The translations under genes were made by a program, and so were the position numbers. From positions 620,001-684,000 of the forward strand of contig CP145418.1 in the NCBI GenBank assembly GCA_036867785.1: DNA of 64,000 nt. Direction: 5' to 3'. The notes beneath the pieces were generated by a model. The model made no database searches. It saw only the letters and a list, made by a program, of their open reading frames with translations, and was not told where the DNA came from. Positions 52,420 through 61,087 of the stretch are shown here, piece after piece. Each line of letters begins with the position of its first letter. Positions within the stretch are counted from its first letter, which is position 1. This DNA comes from Plasmodiophora brassicae. Taxonomy: Eukaryota > Endomyxa: Phytomyxea > Phytomyxea > Plasmodiophorida.

Positions 52420-53139
52420 ATGGGGCGAGCGTTTGTCATGGTTATGGGCCTGGCCGTTATTACTGTCTGCTGTGGACATGATATTACCGTTGATAATCGC
52501 TGCCAGCAGACGGTTTGGGTTGGTACCCTAGGACGGCCGACGAATCCTGAGAATGGAGGCTTCGTGCTGGGGGCGGGCGAGTCGAAGACTGTGCAGGTTG
52601 GTAATGGCTGGAGCGGGCGCTTCTGGGGCCGTACTGGGTGCAATCAAGATGGAGCGTCGTGTGCTACTGGTGATTGCGCTCGCGGTACCCAGTGTGGTGG
52701 TGCTGGAGGAATTCCTCCGGCGACACTAGCTGAGATCACGTTCGACGCTGCTGGCACGGATTTCTACGACATCAGCCTCGTCGATGGGTACAACCTGCCG
52801 ATGGCAATGGAGCCAACCACATATCAAGGCCAAGGGTACCGGTGCAGCCGTGCAGGATGCAATCAGGACCTCAACGCCTTCTGCCCGGGTGAGCTGGCTG
52901 TCGTCAAGGACGGGCGCGCAGTGGCCTGCAACAGCGCATGCAACAAGTTCAACACCGATCAATTCTGCTGCCGAGGTGCCTTCGGAACGCCGGATCGCTG
53001 CCCACCGTTCTACTACTCTCAGCTGTTCAAGACGGCCTGCCCTGCGGCGTACAGCTATGCCTACGATGATCAGTCGTCGACCTTCACGTGTCAATCGCAA
53101 GGCAGCAACTACCGCATCACCTTTTGCCCCAACAATTAG
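52420..53139 (+). CDS. Secreted thaumatin-like protein (TLP-2)
   Basis: A single-exon gene of 239 residues starting MGRAFVMVMGLAVITVCCG (ATG at 52420; the frame to 52405 needs GTG). The first 20 residues are a signal peptide. The mature protein repeats the TLP-1 blocks: NRCQQTVWVGTLG, GRFWGRTGCNQDGASCATGD, FYDISLVDGYNLPMAMEP, VACNSACNKFNTDQFCC, and FKTACPAAYSYAYDDQSSTF. Substitutions relative to TLP-1 cluster at the N-terminus and mid-region (DLNAFCPGE versus DLNDSCPGE). The upstream repeat predicts a closer relative just outside the left edge of the window. Confidence 0.93.
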   Translation: MGRAFVMVMGLAVITVCCGHDITVDNRCQQTVWVGTLGRPTNPENGGFVLGAGESKTVQVGNGWSGRFWGRTGCNQDGASCATGDCARGTQCGGAGGIPPATLAEITFDAAGTDFYDISLVDGYNLPMAMEPTTYQGQGYRCSRAGCNQDLNAFCPGELAVVKDGRAVACNSACNKFNTDQFCCRGAFGTPDRCPPFYYSQLFKTACPAAYSYAYDDQSSTFTCQSQGSNYRITFCPNN

Positions 53140-53889
53140 ATCGCATGATGGCCGCCGCACCGTCAGGCCATCTTATTTGTATCCGGGTTCGCAGGCTGTG
53201 TTTGTGTTTGCTATTGAATCAGTAAAGATGTTCTGGTTCGACAACTCTGGGACTCTGAAACAGAGCGTTCATGGTAGGTTGGATCTCGCAAAGGGAAGTT
53301 TCTTCGGTATGGTTCCCACGAACCGAGTGGGCAATCGGCCGTTTATATGATGTGGAAGCATGCAGCATACCGAATGTCAGGGTCGGCTGCGCTCGCGGTG
53401 ATCGTCGTTCCGTCACTTGCGGCATTGTCGATTTAACGCCTGTTGGCCAGCGGGGATCTGCAGAATCGGCCAGCACAACTCAGCGAAACGTTCGTCAGTA
53501 TCCCCAAGAAGGGCGGACGACGGTGCCGTTATGGGCGCGAAAAGGTTTGGCGCAGGGACTGCTGATGGCAGTAGTAATTTCATCAGTGGTGGAAGTACTA
53601 CATAGGCGTCTGAATAGCTGGTGCAAGGAAAGCGATTGCGTCTATTCCAGTAGTCATCGACGCTCTACGCCTCCGCAATGCTATAACGTAATACCCATCT
53701 GCTGTAAAGGCTGTCAGTACATACGGTAGTTTGAGGGGCTGGACGTCCCGTTGCCCGGGGACCGCCGGCATGCGTCACATTCGCGGACTGCGCCAGGGCA
53801 CGAACGCCGCGATGGTGAGTGATGGTATGGCCGGTGGTCTGCGGTCTGGGCTGATGGTGTTCGTGGCAGGATTGGCAGGGGCAGAACCT
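53140..53889. other. Intergenic region, no confident gene
   Basis: 750 bp between TLP-2 and SPC12. Frames at 53271-53729 and 53417-53605 lack protein-like composition or domains. A short unrecognised upstream exon of SPC12 could lie near 53760-53890. No repeat or RNA was recognised. Confidence 0.4.
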
Positions 53890-54233
53890 ATGCGATCGTG
53901 TCGCGATGGTGATCATTTATGCGTTCGCGGTCTGTACGTTGCCGAGGTGCTTTTCGACCTGCTTACTGAATCTGTCATGTGGGCTAGACCGTTGGGTTCG
54001 TGATCGGCTTCATCACGCAGCAGCTGTCGCATTCGATTTATTCGATTCTGGCTGGAACCGCAATTGCATGCCTGGTGTGCTCATATGTACTGGATACTCT
54101 GCTGTAACGTGTAAACGGACTCTGATAGGCTTGCCTACCTGACTGGCCGATCTATAATCGCAACCCGCTGCCGTTCCAACCTGTTCCGGACAACGGCAAG
54201 CAGCAGACGCGGACCAAACAGGGACGGAAATGA
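53890..54233 (+). CDS. SPCS1: Signal peptidase complex subunit 1 (SPC12)
   Basis: A small intron-containing gene. An exon with GLYVAE is followed by GTGCTTTT...GGCTAG (a 42-nt intron with TTACTGAAT), then TVGFVIGFITQQLSHSIYSI and LAGTAIACLVCSY, the two-helix hairpin of SPC12. A further intron (GTACTGG to GATAG near 54129) leads to LPDWPIYNRNPLPFQPV, the family's LPPWPxYRRNPLxWxPV signature, then a basic tail and stop at 54231-54233. SPC12 is a non-catalytic subunit of the ER signal peptidase complex. The start is uncertain: the ATG at 53890 is the best in frame, but an extra upstream exon is possible. Confidence 0.75.
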
Positions 54234-54643
54234 TAGTCATTGTGTTGGTTACAGTACCCCATTGCACTCCGTCCATACGTGGTAAATGATAGGCGTACCT
54301 GTTGTTCCATTTTCCTGCCCTGCCTCATGTACGTAGTGTCGCTGGGGCCGGACGAGAACAGGCAATGAATGTACGTGGAATCTGCCGATCGGCGTCGGTC
54401 CGTGGCGAGATTGGTCGACCTCTGGCGGGGCGGACCTCAAGTCCCCAACGACGCTGCGCGCGAACGGCTTCGTCTCAGAAGACGACACTGTAGATTCAGT
54501 GCGGCCCGGCGCGCATCTCACGTTTGGTATCGACGTGCGCAAGTCCACGAACTGCTTCGTAATATTTGGTCTGGCGCATTTGAGAAACGGTTCGCCGCGA
54601 CGCCAGCGACGCCTCCCGTGCCAGAACTACAACAGTCCATAGA
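54234..54643. other. Intergenic region, nothing recognised
   Basis: 410 bp between SPC12 and the CmcJ-like gene. Several short open frames exist on both strands but none has a domain or spliced partner. It should hold the downstream promoter. Confidence 0.4.
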
Positions 54644-55908
54644 ATGGTGGCCTTGACAGTCAGGACTCTGCACATTATAATCGTTACTTTGTGCTGCACT
54701 GGCGTTTCGGTGACGCACGGCAATGCGAATACCACCGTCCCTGCGACGTTCAGTCGCGTGAATGCGAAATTCTTGTCCCAGCAAGCGCATCCGACCTGCC
54801 TGGATTTGAACAGATGGCGCGATGTCGCGTACGCTGTTGACACTGATGTACCCGTGGACCTCCATGCAATCACCGATGGGCCTGACGACACAGGTATTGT
54901 GCGTTCGTTCGACAAAGCGAGGTCCACGGGATTCAGCCTGACCAGTCTACCACCTGAGATTCTCATGACGCTGCACCCGTTTCGCAACGGCGTCCAACTG
55001 GACGAGCTTTCGCCGACGCAGAAATCAGAGCACGACCTTCATCTGTTCGAAGTCGGTAGCGCGGTACAGCGGTCGATTCAACGTGAACTTCCCAAAGGGT
55101 ACGTCGCAATTGCGTCGCCTGGCCAAAGGAGGCAGACTGACCGGCGCGGTTCACCTGGCGTTCTTGGCGCTCTCGGCCTCGCCCATGTCGACTTCACAGA
55201 ATCGGTAACATTGAAGGCTTTGCTAAGGGATAGCGACTTCGGGCCGGCCTGGACTCACAGGCTCCTCGAGTCCTCCTTATACCACCAGCTAGACGCGTTG
55301 TTCGGCACAGGCCACACCGACGACGCCCATCAGCTGTTTGACCTCGTTGAGACGCTCAACGTTTGGGCTCCAGTTGACGATATCGTTGCTGCTGACCCCC
55401 TTGCGTTGTCAAGCCGGGCAAAGGAGGCCCGGCCTTGTCGCATTTCGACGAAATGCAACGAGTTCAGTGTCAAACGGCAAACTGTGTCGCAAGTCGTTGG
55501 TGAAACGGGACAGTGGTTCTGGCGGCCTCACAGTACGTAATTACCTAAGTCGCTCTGTCTTGAGGCTTTTGACGGTGCATCATTGCAGTGCGATTCGGTG
55601 AGGCGTTCGTGTTCGATTCGCGCCGTACGCCCCATGCTGCCGTGAAACTCTGCCACCCAACCAGTCAAAGCGCCTACCGAAACTCGGTTGAAGTTCGGGT
55701 CCTGATCCTGCGTTATCGCCCGATGATATCCAGCCATCCGGGAGCGCTCGTGACCGCCTATCTGCGATATCAGTCGAAGACCAAATTCTACACCTCTCGC
55801 ATGCGCTGCTCAGAAGCCGTCTTCGAATTCGATCAACGGCTTCGGCGGCTTCGTGGTAGCACAGACGGCAAAGAAGGCGTACCTGGGTGCCAACTGTCAA
55901 TTCTCTGA
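54644..55908 (+). CDS. Secreted CmcJ/NvfI-like protein (putative Fe(II)/2-oxoglutarate oxygenase fold)
   Basis: Two exons. Residues 1-28 (VRTLHIIIVTLCCTGVSVTH) form a signal peptide. The body contains LGLAHVDFTES, then a family-like block NVWAPVDDIVAADPLALSS, similar to the NxWRPxxGPVxDxPLALCD pattern of CmcJ/NvfI proteins. A GTACGT to GCAG intron (about 55532-55587) joins FWRPH to MRFGEAFVFDSRRTPHAAV, matching the GExxxFxxxDxRxxTPHxSF segment near the iron ligand. Then SVEVRVLILRYRP. CmcJ and NvfI belong to a group including oxygenases of cephamycin and novofumigatonin synthesis. The usual H-x-D iron site is only partly visible, so activity is uncertain. A secreted family member is unusual. 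Confidence 0.6.
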
Positions 55909-56001
55909 GCGAGCTCGCCTGACCCCCCATAGTAAATTTCATGGCGCATCTGAAACTCTGAATGGTTGAGCTCAACCAGCAAAGCATGACGTACAATTTT
56001 G

Positions 56002-56024
56002 CCCCGGGCGGGGAGGGCCCGGGG
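56002..56024. repeat. GC-rich inverted repeat upstream of aldolase
   Basis: CCCCGGGC and GCCCGGGG flank a 7-nt loop, about 102 bp upstream of the aldolase ATG. It could form a hairpin or be a symmetric protein-binding site. No function is known. Confidence 0.5.
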
Positions 56025-56125
56025 AACTTTTGGCCCTCGGCGGTCACGTCACTCACCGGCGTCATTTCGATTTTGCGGATTGTCGTCGTGCATCGGTGGG
56101 AGAGTCGCGGTAACGGATAGGAGCC

Positions 56126-57488
56126 ATGGCGAATGTGGACACGCACGCGTTCCTGAAGTACAAGGACGAACTCGTCGCGACGGCCAAGGCGATCGTCGCG
56201 CCAGGCAAGGGCATTCTGGCTGCGGACGAATCGACGGGAACGATCGGTACGGCGTGTTCTCGGGGAATGGGTCGTCGTCGTCGGCGTTGGCATTGAGTCA
56301 TTTACTGCAGGTAAGCGATTCGATGGCATCAAGGTCCAGAATACGGAGGAGAACCGTCGCGCGTACCGTGATCTCCTGTTTACTGCTGGCAAAGAGATCG
56401 GACAATATTTGGGTGGCGCCATTCTGTACGAGGAGACCTTCTACCAGAAAGCAGCAAACGGGAAGCCGTTCGCTCAAGTTCTTCAAGAAAACGGTGTCGC
56501 TGTCGGGATTAAGCTCGATAAGGGCGTCGTTGAATTGGCCGGTACCGATAAGGAGACGACGACACAAGGCCTTGATGATCTCGCCCAGCGATGTGCGAAA
56601 TTCTACCAAGGAGGCGCTCGCTTTGCTAAATGGTGTGTGTTCATTGTGTGGATCTGCTCAACGGCGTATCTGAGCCTTTCTCTAGGCGATGTGTGTTGAA
56701 GATCACGAAAGAGTGCCCGACCCATCTAGCGATTATCGAAAACGCTAACGTTCTCGCGCGGTATGCCTCGATTTGCCAGGCGAATGGTTTGGTCCCCATC
56801 GTCGAACCTGAGATCCTGATGGATGGCGACCATGACCTTGTCCGTGCGATGGATGCCACTTCGGCAGTGCTGACGGCTGTGTACGCGGCTCTGGCTGAGC
56901 ACCACGTCTATCTCGAGGGCACTCTTCTTAAACCAAAGTACATTTGCGATTTAGCAGTTCCGTCATTGCAGTACTGAACTCGCTCCACAGTATGGTCTGC
57001 CCCGGCCAGGACTGCAAGATCAAGTACACACCCGAACAGATTGCTCATGTACGGTTTGTTTCAAACGTAATATCTGGTGTATTGAATTTTGGTATCAGGC
57101 CACGGTCACTGTTCTGCGCCGTACGGTTCCGGCAGCTGTGCCTGGTATTACTTTCCTTTCGGGCGGCCAGTCCGAAGTCGAAGCAACACAGCATCTCAAC
57201 GCCATTAATCGCGTAGACCTCTGCCGCCCATGTAAGGCTTGTGCATATCCTGTCGGCAAATTAGAGCCTCATAATTATCCTGTAGGGGCTCTGACGTTCT
57301 CATACGGTCGCGCCCTTCAGAGCACAGTTCAAAAGACATGGGCTGGCAAGAGCGAGAACGTGGCTGCTGCTCAGAAGGCGCTCCTGCATCGTGCTCAGCT
57401 GAACAGCCAGGCGTGTCTTGGCAAGTACGAAACGAAAGAAGGTGGCGATGCGGCTGGAAGCTTGTATCAGGCGAACTACAAATACTGA
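56126..57488 (+). CDS. Fructose-bisphosphate aldolase, class I
   Basis: Six exons; total coding length of 1089 bases (362 residues) closes in frame. Introns: 56247-56310, 56633-56685, 56938-56990, 57049-57098 and 57232-57285, all GT-AG and 50-64 nt. Diagnostic blocks: [93 protein letters not shown] with the Schiff-base lysine, [18 protein letters not shown] and [15 protein letters not shown]. The C-terminus ends NYKY with the conserved terminal tyrosine. It cleaves fructose-1,6-bisphosphate in glycolysis and gluconeogenesis. All catalytic-region motifs look intact. Confidence 0.97.
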
Positions 57489-57706
57489 GCGGTGCCGTAC
57501 TCACGTCCGGCAACGGCCTGGTAAGACATTCGTACGTCAGCAATGAAACCTGGAATCGCGCAAGAGTCTTCAGTGCATTATCAGAAACGTCGGCACGATA
57601 CGCAGGCCACGTCGGGGGCGACAGCGACGACTCAGTTCCGCTGTACAAACGCCTCTGACACATAGCTTCCTAGCCGAGTGTTCGGTTGGCTTTAATTTGG
57701 GCTGTT

Positions 57707-58444
57707 TCAAATTAGAGCGGCAACGATCGTAGCAAGGGTCGTCACGACTGTGACGCCAACGGAGGTGGCGCCGCTGGCCGTCGCGGGTGTCTCGGAATCG
57801 TTATTGGCCTGTGCCGTGGCGGTCGTATTCGTGGCAGCAGCGTGCATTGGCTCGGCGGTGGCGGTCTCGCACGTGAACACGGCCGTGAAGGTCACCTCAA
57901 TGTTGCGATCACAACGCGCGCCGTACCCTGTCGGCGATCCAAGAACGTACTCGGATAGCGTCACGGGGCATACATTCGACCTACACGCGGTCAACAGTCT
58001 GAGCATGTGGGATGACCGTGGCAGTACGTCACCTACATGATGCACGACTTGTCAACGTTGGCGGTAACGTCAATTGTGCAGGAAGTGTTGGGGGTGGCAC
58101 CGGACCGGCACGTTCCAGGCATGTGCCCATACGCGGCAGCATCGACGCGCTTGATAATCTTCGCGTCGGGGCACCGAAGCTCAACAGCCTTGTCGCCGAC
58201 GGCCGTCTCAACGCAGACTTTAGCGGTGCTGATGAGTCCAGAATTGCTACTGCCGACGACAACTCCTGAGTTGCTGCTCATCGTCTGGTTGGAGTCAGTG
58301 GCCTGCCCAGCACCAGATGGGTGGAACGGCGGCGTTTGCGCGTTCGCGATACCTGAGCACACACGTCAATGTTCGCATCGCGAGGCGGTCGTACCCGCTT
58401 ACCGATCAGGAGTAGCGTCGCCACCATGGCCGACATCTTCGTCA
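57707..58444 (-). CDS. Probable GPI-anchored SUEL-type (rhamnose/galactose-binding) lectin
   Basis: Three exons starting near 58444 (MTKMSAMVATLLLIGIANAQ, a signal peptide split by an intron at about 58345-58395). The middle exon has a SUEL domain: VCVETAVGDKAVELRC, IIKRVDAAAYGHMPGTC, then SCTIDVTANVDKSC. A short intron (GTAGGTG to CTCAG near 58000) joins LLTACRSNVCPVTLSEYVLG and CDRNIEVTFTAVFTCE. The YGHxxxxTC, CxVxxSxxxxG and IEVxFxxxC patterns fit the galactose/rhamnose-binding lectin family. The C-terminus (about 57715-57770) is a serine/threonine-rich region followed by a hydrophobic tail, SVGVTVVTTLATIVAAL, consistent with a GPI anchor signal. Function could be cell-surface recognition. 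The ligand is unknown. Confidence 0.72.
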
Positions 58445-58748
58445 TACCTTATTCGAGTTCGAGTTTGCCTTTGGCAACTTGGTGCTTACTTGGGGAGTGA
58501 CGACAAGACAACATCACAGTTAATCAATCAGGGTGGGCCCCGTTGACGGATATGCGATGAGTCAACATGGACACTGGGATCTTGACTGCACGAGTCGTGA
58601 CTGATCCCGGACCCGCGTGACCTGTTGTGACCTGACAGTGCCCGGCGCATCGCGGTACGGGTCGGCACGGAACCGCCGAGCCACTCATTTTTCGGTGCGT
58701 GCGTGTGTGTGTGGCTTCCAGAGCCGAAGCAGTGCGTCTGCAGCAGTG
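58445..58748. other. Divergent promoter region
   Basis: 304 bp between the lectin start (minus) and the CTL start (plus). It contains a GTGCGTGTGTGTGTGGCTT run near 58697-58715. It presumably carries both promoters. No gene is supported. Confidence 0.4.
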
Positions 58749-60897
58749 ATGAGTGGTGATAGGCGGGGGCCTCCACCGTACGCCTACCATGAACGTACGT
58801 GACGTGCCGACGCCTGCTGGCTGTCTGTGATTGCAACGGCGTGTAGTTGGTCCCAGCACGCCACCGGTCACGTACGTCCCAGCCCATCGACCACCAGAGC
58901 AGCCTGTGTCGTCGCCGAGTGAGCCCGGCGGCGAGCAGCGTCGGCCAAGCTACAGCGATCACGATCCCCAGCCGGGATTCCTTCATTACGATCGCCCGAC
59001 TGTCCGTCAGGGGCGGCGGCTGTGGTCACGTCTATGTCAACTCAGACGCTGTACAGGTTTTCCCGCCATCGGCACCGCCGATTTGGACTCAGACGCCTCA
59101 GTCCAACGCCGACCACGAATACGCGAGGAAGTTCAAGTTCGACAGGCCGTTCCAGGATGGGACGTTCCTGCTTGCCTTCCTCGTGCATCTTGGCGCTATG
59201 ATCGGCCTTGCGAGTAGGACGAGCCTGGCTGTCCCTGCGTATCATGCTTTCAGTGACCCGTCTGATCTCAGTCGCATACCTCCCTCCGTTTATCCGGGAT
59301 ATCGCTGCAGAGCAACGCAGAGGTCGCATTCACGTCGCGTATGGCGATGTGAAGGACCTCGGGATCGTTCTGGGCGTCGGCACTGTTACCGGAGCCTGTA
59401 CGGTATGTCGGTGGGCACTAGCCCACAGATCCCTCATCACGTCGCGTAGGTGCTGCGGCTGCTTGGATGTCTTTTGCCCGACGGTTCGCCGACAGTATCA
59501 TTTCGGTGTCGCTCACGTTGTCCATCGTCTTCTGTGGAATACTGTCGGTCGCTTCATTATTGACCGGCCAGGCAAGGCGTGCATTTTACATCTTCTTCGG
59601 GCTTCACTAATGGACCGATAGGGCTGGGCTGCGCTGGGATTTGGTCTAACGGGCGTATTGACCGCTCTATATTACTATTACGTACGGCATCGCATTCAAT
59701 TCGCCGCGTCAATGCTTGAGGTTTGGTTCTCGTAAAAACGCAGTCTTCTGCATGATTCCTGGCTTACTGTGTCGTGAAGATGTCGATAATGGTGATCCAC
59801 AAATACAGCGGGCCAGTCTACATTGCTTTCTCCTTCATCCTGCTCCAGATGGTCTGGGTTGCGTTCTGGGTAATGTGTGCGGAAGGCGTGCGTATGCATC
59901 GTAGCTCAACTCTCGGTGGGCAGAGTGCGACTTCTGCTAGTGTTGCGTACGCTTTGTCGAGGGCCACTGAAGCTGGTGGCGACAAAGCCTATGGGGTCGT
60001 TGTCTTTGCGCTTCTGGTGTCGCTGTACTGGACACTTGAAGTCCTGTCGAATATCGTGCACGTTACGGTACCGTTACCAAGCCTAACGTCTGTTTAGGCA
60101 ATTGACGCATTCGTCGTGCAGACTGCCGGTGTTGCAGCGTCATGGTGGTTCTTCCCAGACCTCAGCCACCCGACAAGGGCGTCATTCGTTCGAGCGTCCA
60201 CTACTTCCCTGGGATCGGTTTGCTTTGGGTCGTTGATTGTCGCCCTAATCTCTGCGTTGGAGTGAGTGGTGGCGTCGCCTTCATCGGATCACACATTGAC
60301 CTGTCTGGTTATCAGGGCCATCGTCAGGCTGGCTCGTACTGACGAAGACAACAACAACAACTGCCTTCAGCAAATACTGCTGGCCATCGTTCAGTGCGCT
60401 GAAGATCTGGCCAAATACTTTAACGTCTACGCGTTCTCCCGCGTTGCTGTCTACGGTAAATCCTTCACTACGTCGGGGCGGGAAACCTGGGAGATGTTTC
60501 GCGCCAAAGGGATCGACATGGTCATCAACGACGACCTAACTGGACACGTAATGCACGGCACGTGCGCCGTCTTCGACCCGTTAACGCTGATCGTCTGCAG
60601 GTTCTCGCATTGGGGGCACTATTCGGGTTCGGTATTAGCGCATGCAGTGCTGCAGTCGTCGCTCTGTTCGTCCTGGACAATCCTTATGATGGTTCCAGCT
60701 GGCTGTACCTGGGCTTAATCGCCGGTGTGCTCGGATACGCCATCGTCTACCTGGTCATGAATGTCCTTCGCAGCTGCGTCGCGACGTTCTTCGTCTGTTG
60801 GGCAGAGGATGCCAACGCCCTACGCATATCACGCCCCCGACAGTACGAGAAGCTTCGTAACAACATCAGCTACACGTACCCAGGGCTTTCAGTTTGA
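58749..60897 (+). CDS. Choline transporter-like protein (CTL/PNS1, SLC44 family)
   Basis: A multi-exon gene starting MSGDRRGPPPYAYHER at 58749 with a cytosolic, proline-rich N-terminus. After HEYARKFKFDRPFQDGTFLL comes the first membrane helix. The centre has about seven to nine further helices (VYIAFSFILLQMVWVAFWVM, AYGVVVFALLVSLYWTLEVL). The C-terminal third shows the family hallmarks: CAEDLAKYFNVYAFSRVAVY, YGKSFTTSGRETWEMFRAKG, GALFGFGISACSAAVVALFV, and CWAEDANALRISRPRQYEKL, ending at 60897. CTL proteins transport choline or ethanolamine or affect phospholipid synthesis at plasma and mitochondrial membranes. Substrate here is inferred from family only. Several introns in 59200-60330 are not individually placed. 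Confidence 0.88.
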
Positions 60898-61087
60898 TGA
60901 CATGTGGTGGAATTCGTGAAAATACATACGTGCGTATATTCTTTCTGGCGGCATGTCCAACTAGTTGTCAGGGTCCGACCTGACCAACGTTGCTAATAAC
61001 AGGCACATAATGAGATAGGCACATACCAGGTGTTGCAGGTTGCTTCGGAGTCCGTGATTGCGATCTGCGTTATTCGCGGTAATCGCA

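Noticed and set aside
53271-53729. Possible plus-strand gene after TLP-2
   Set aside because: Composition is irregular, with no domain and no convincing splice sites. Treated as intergenic.
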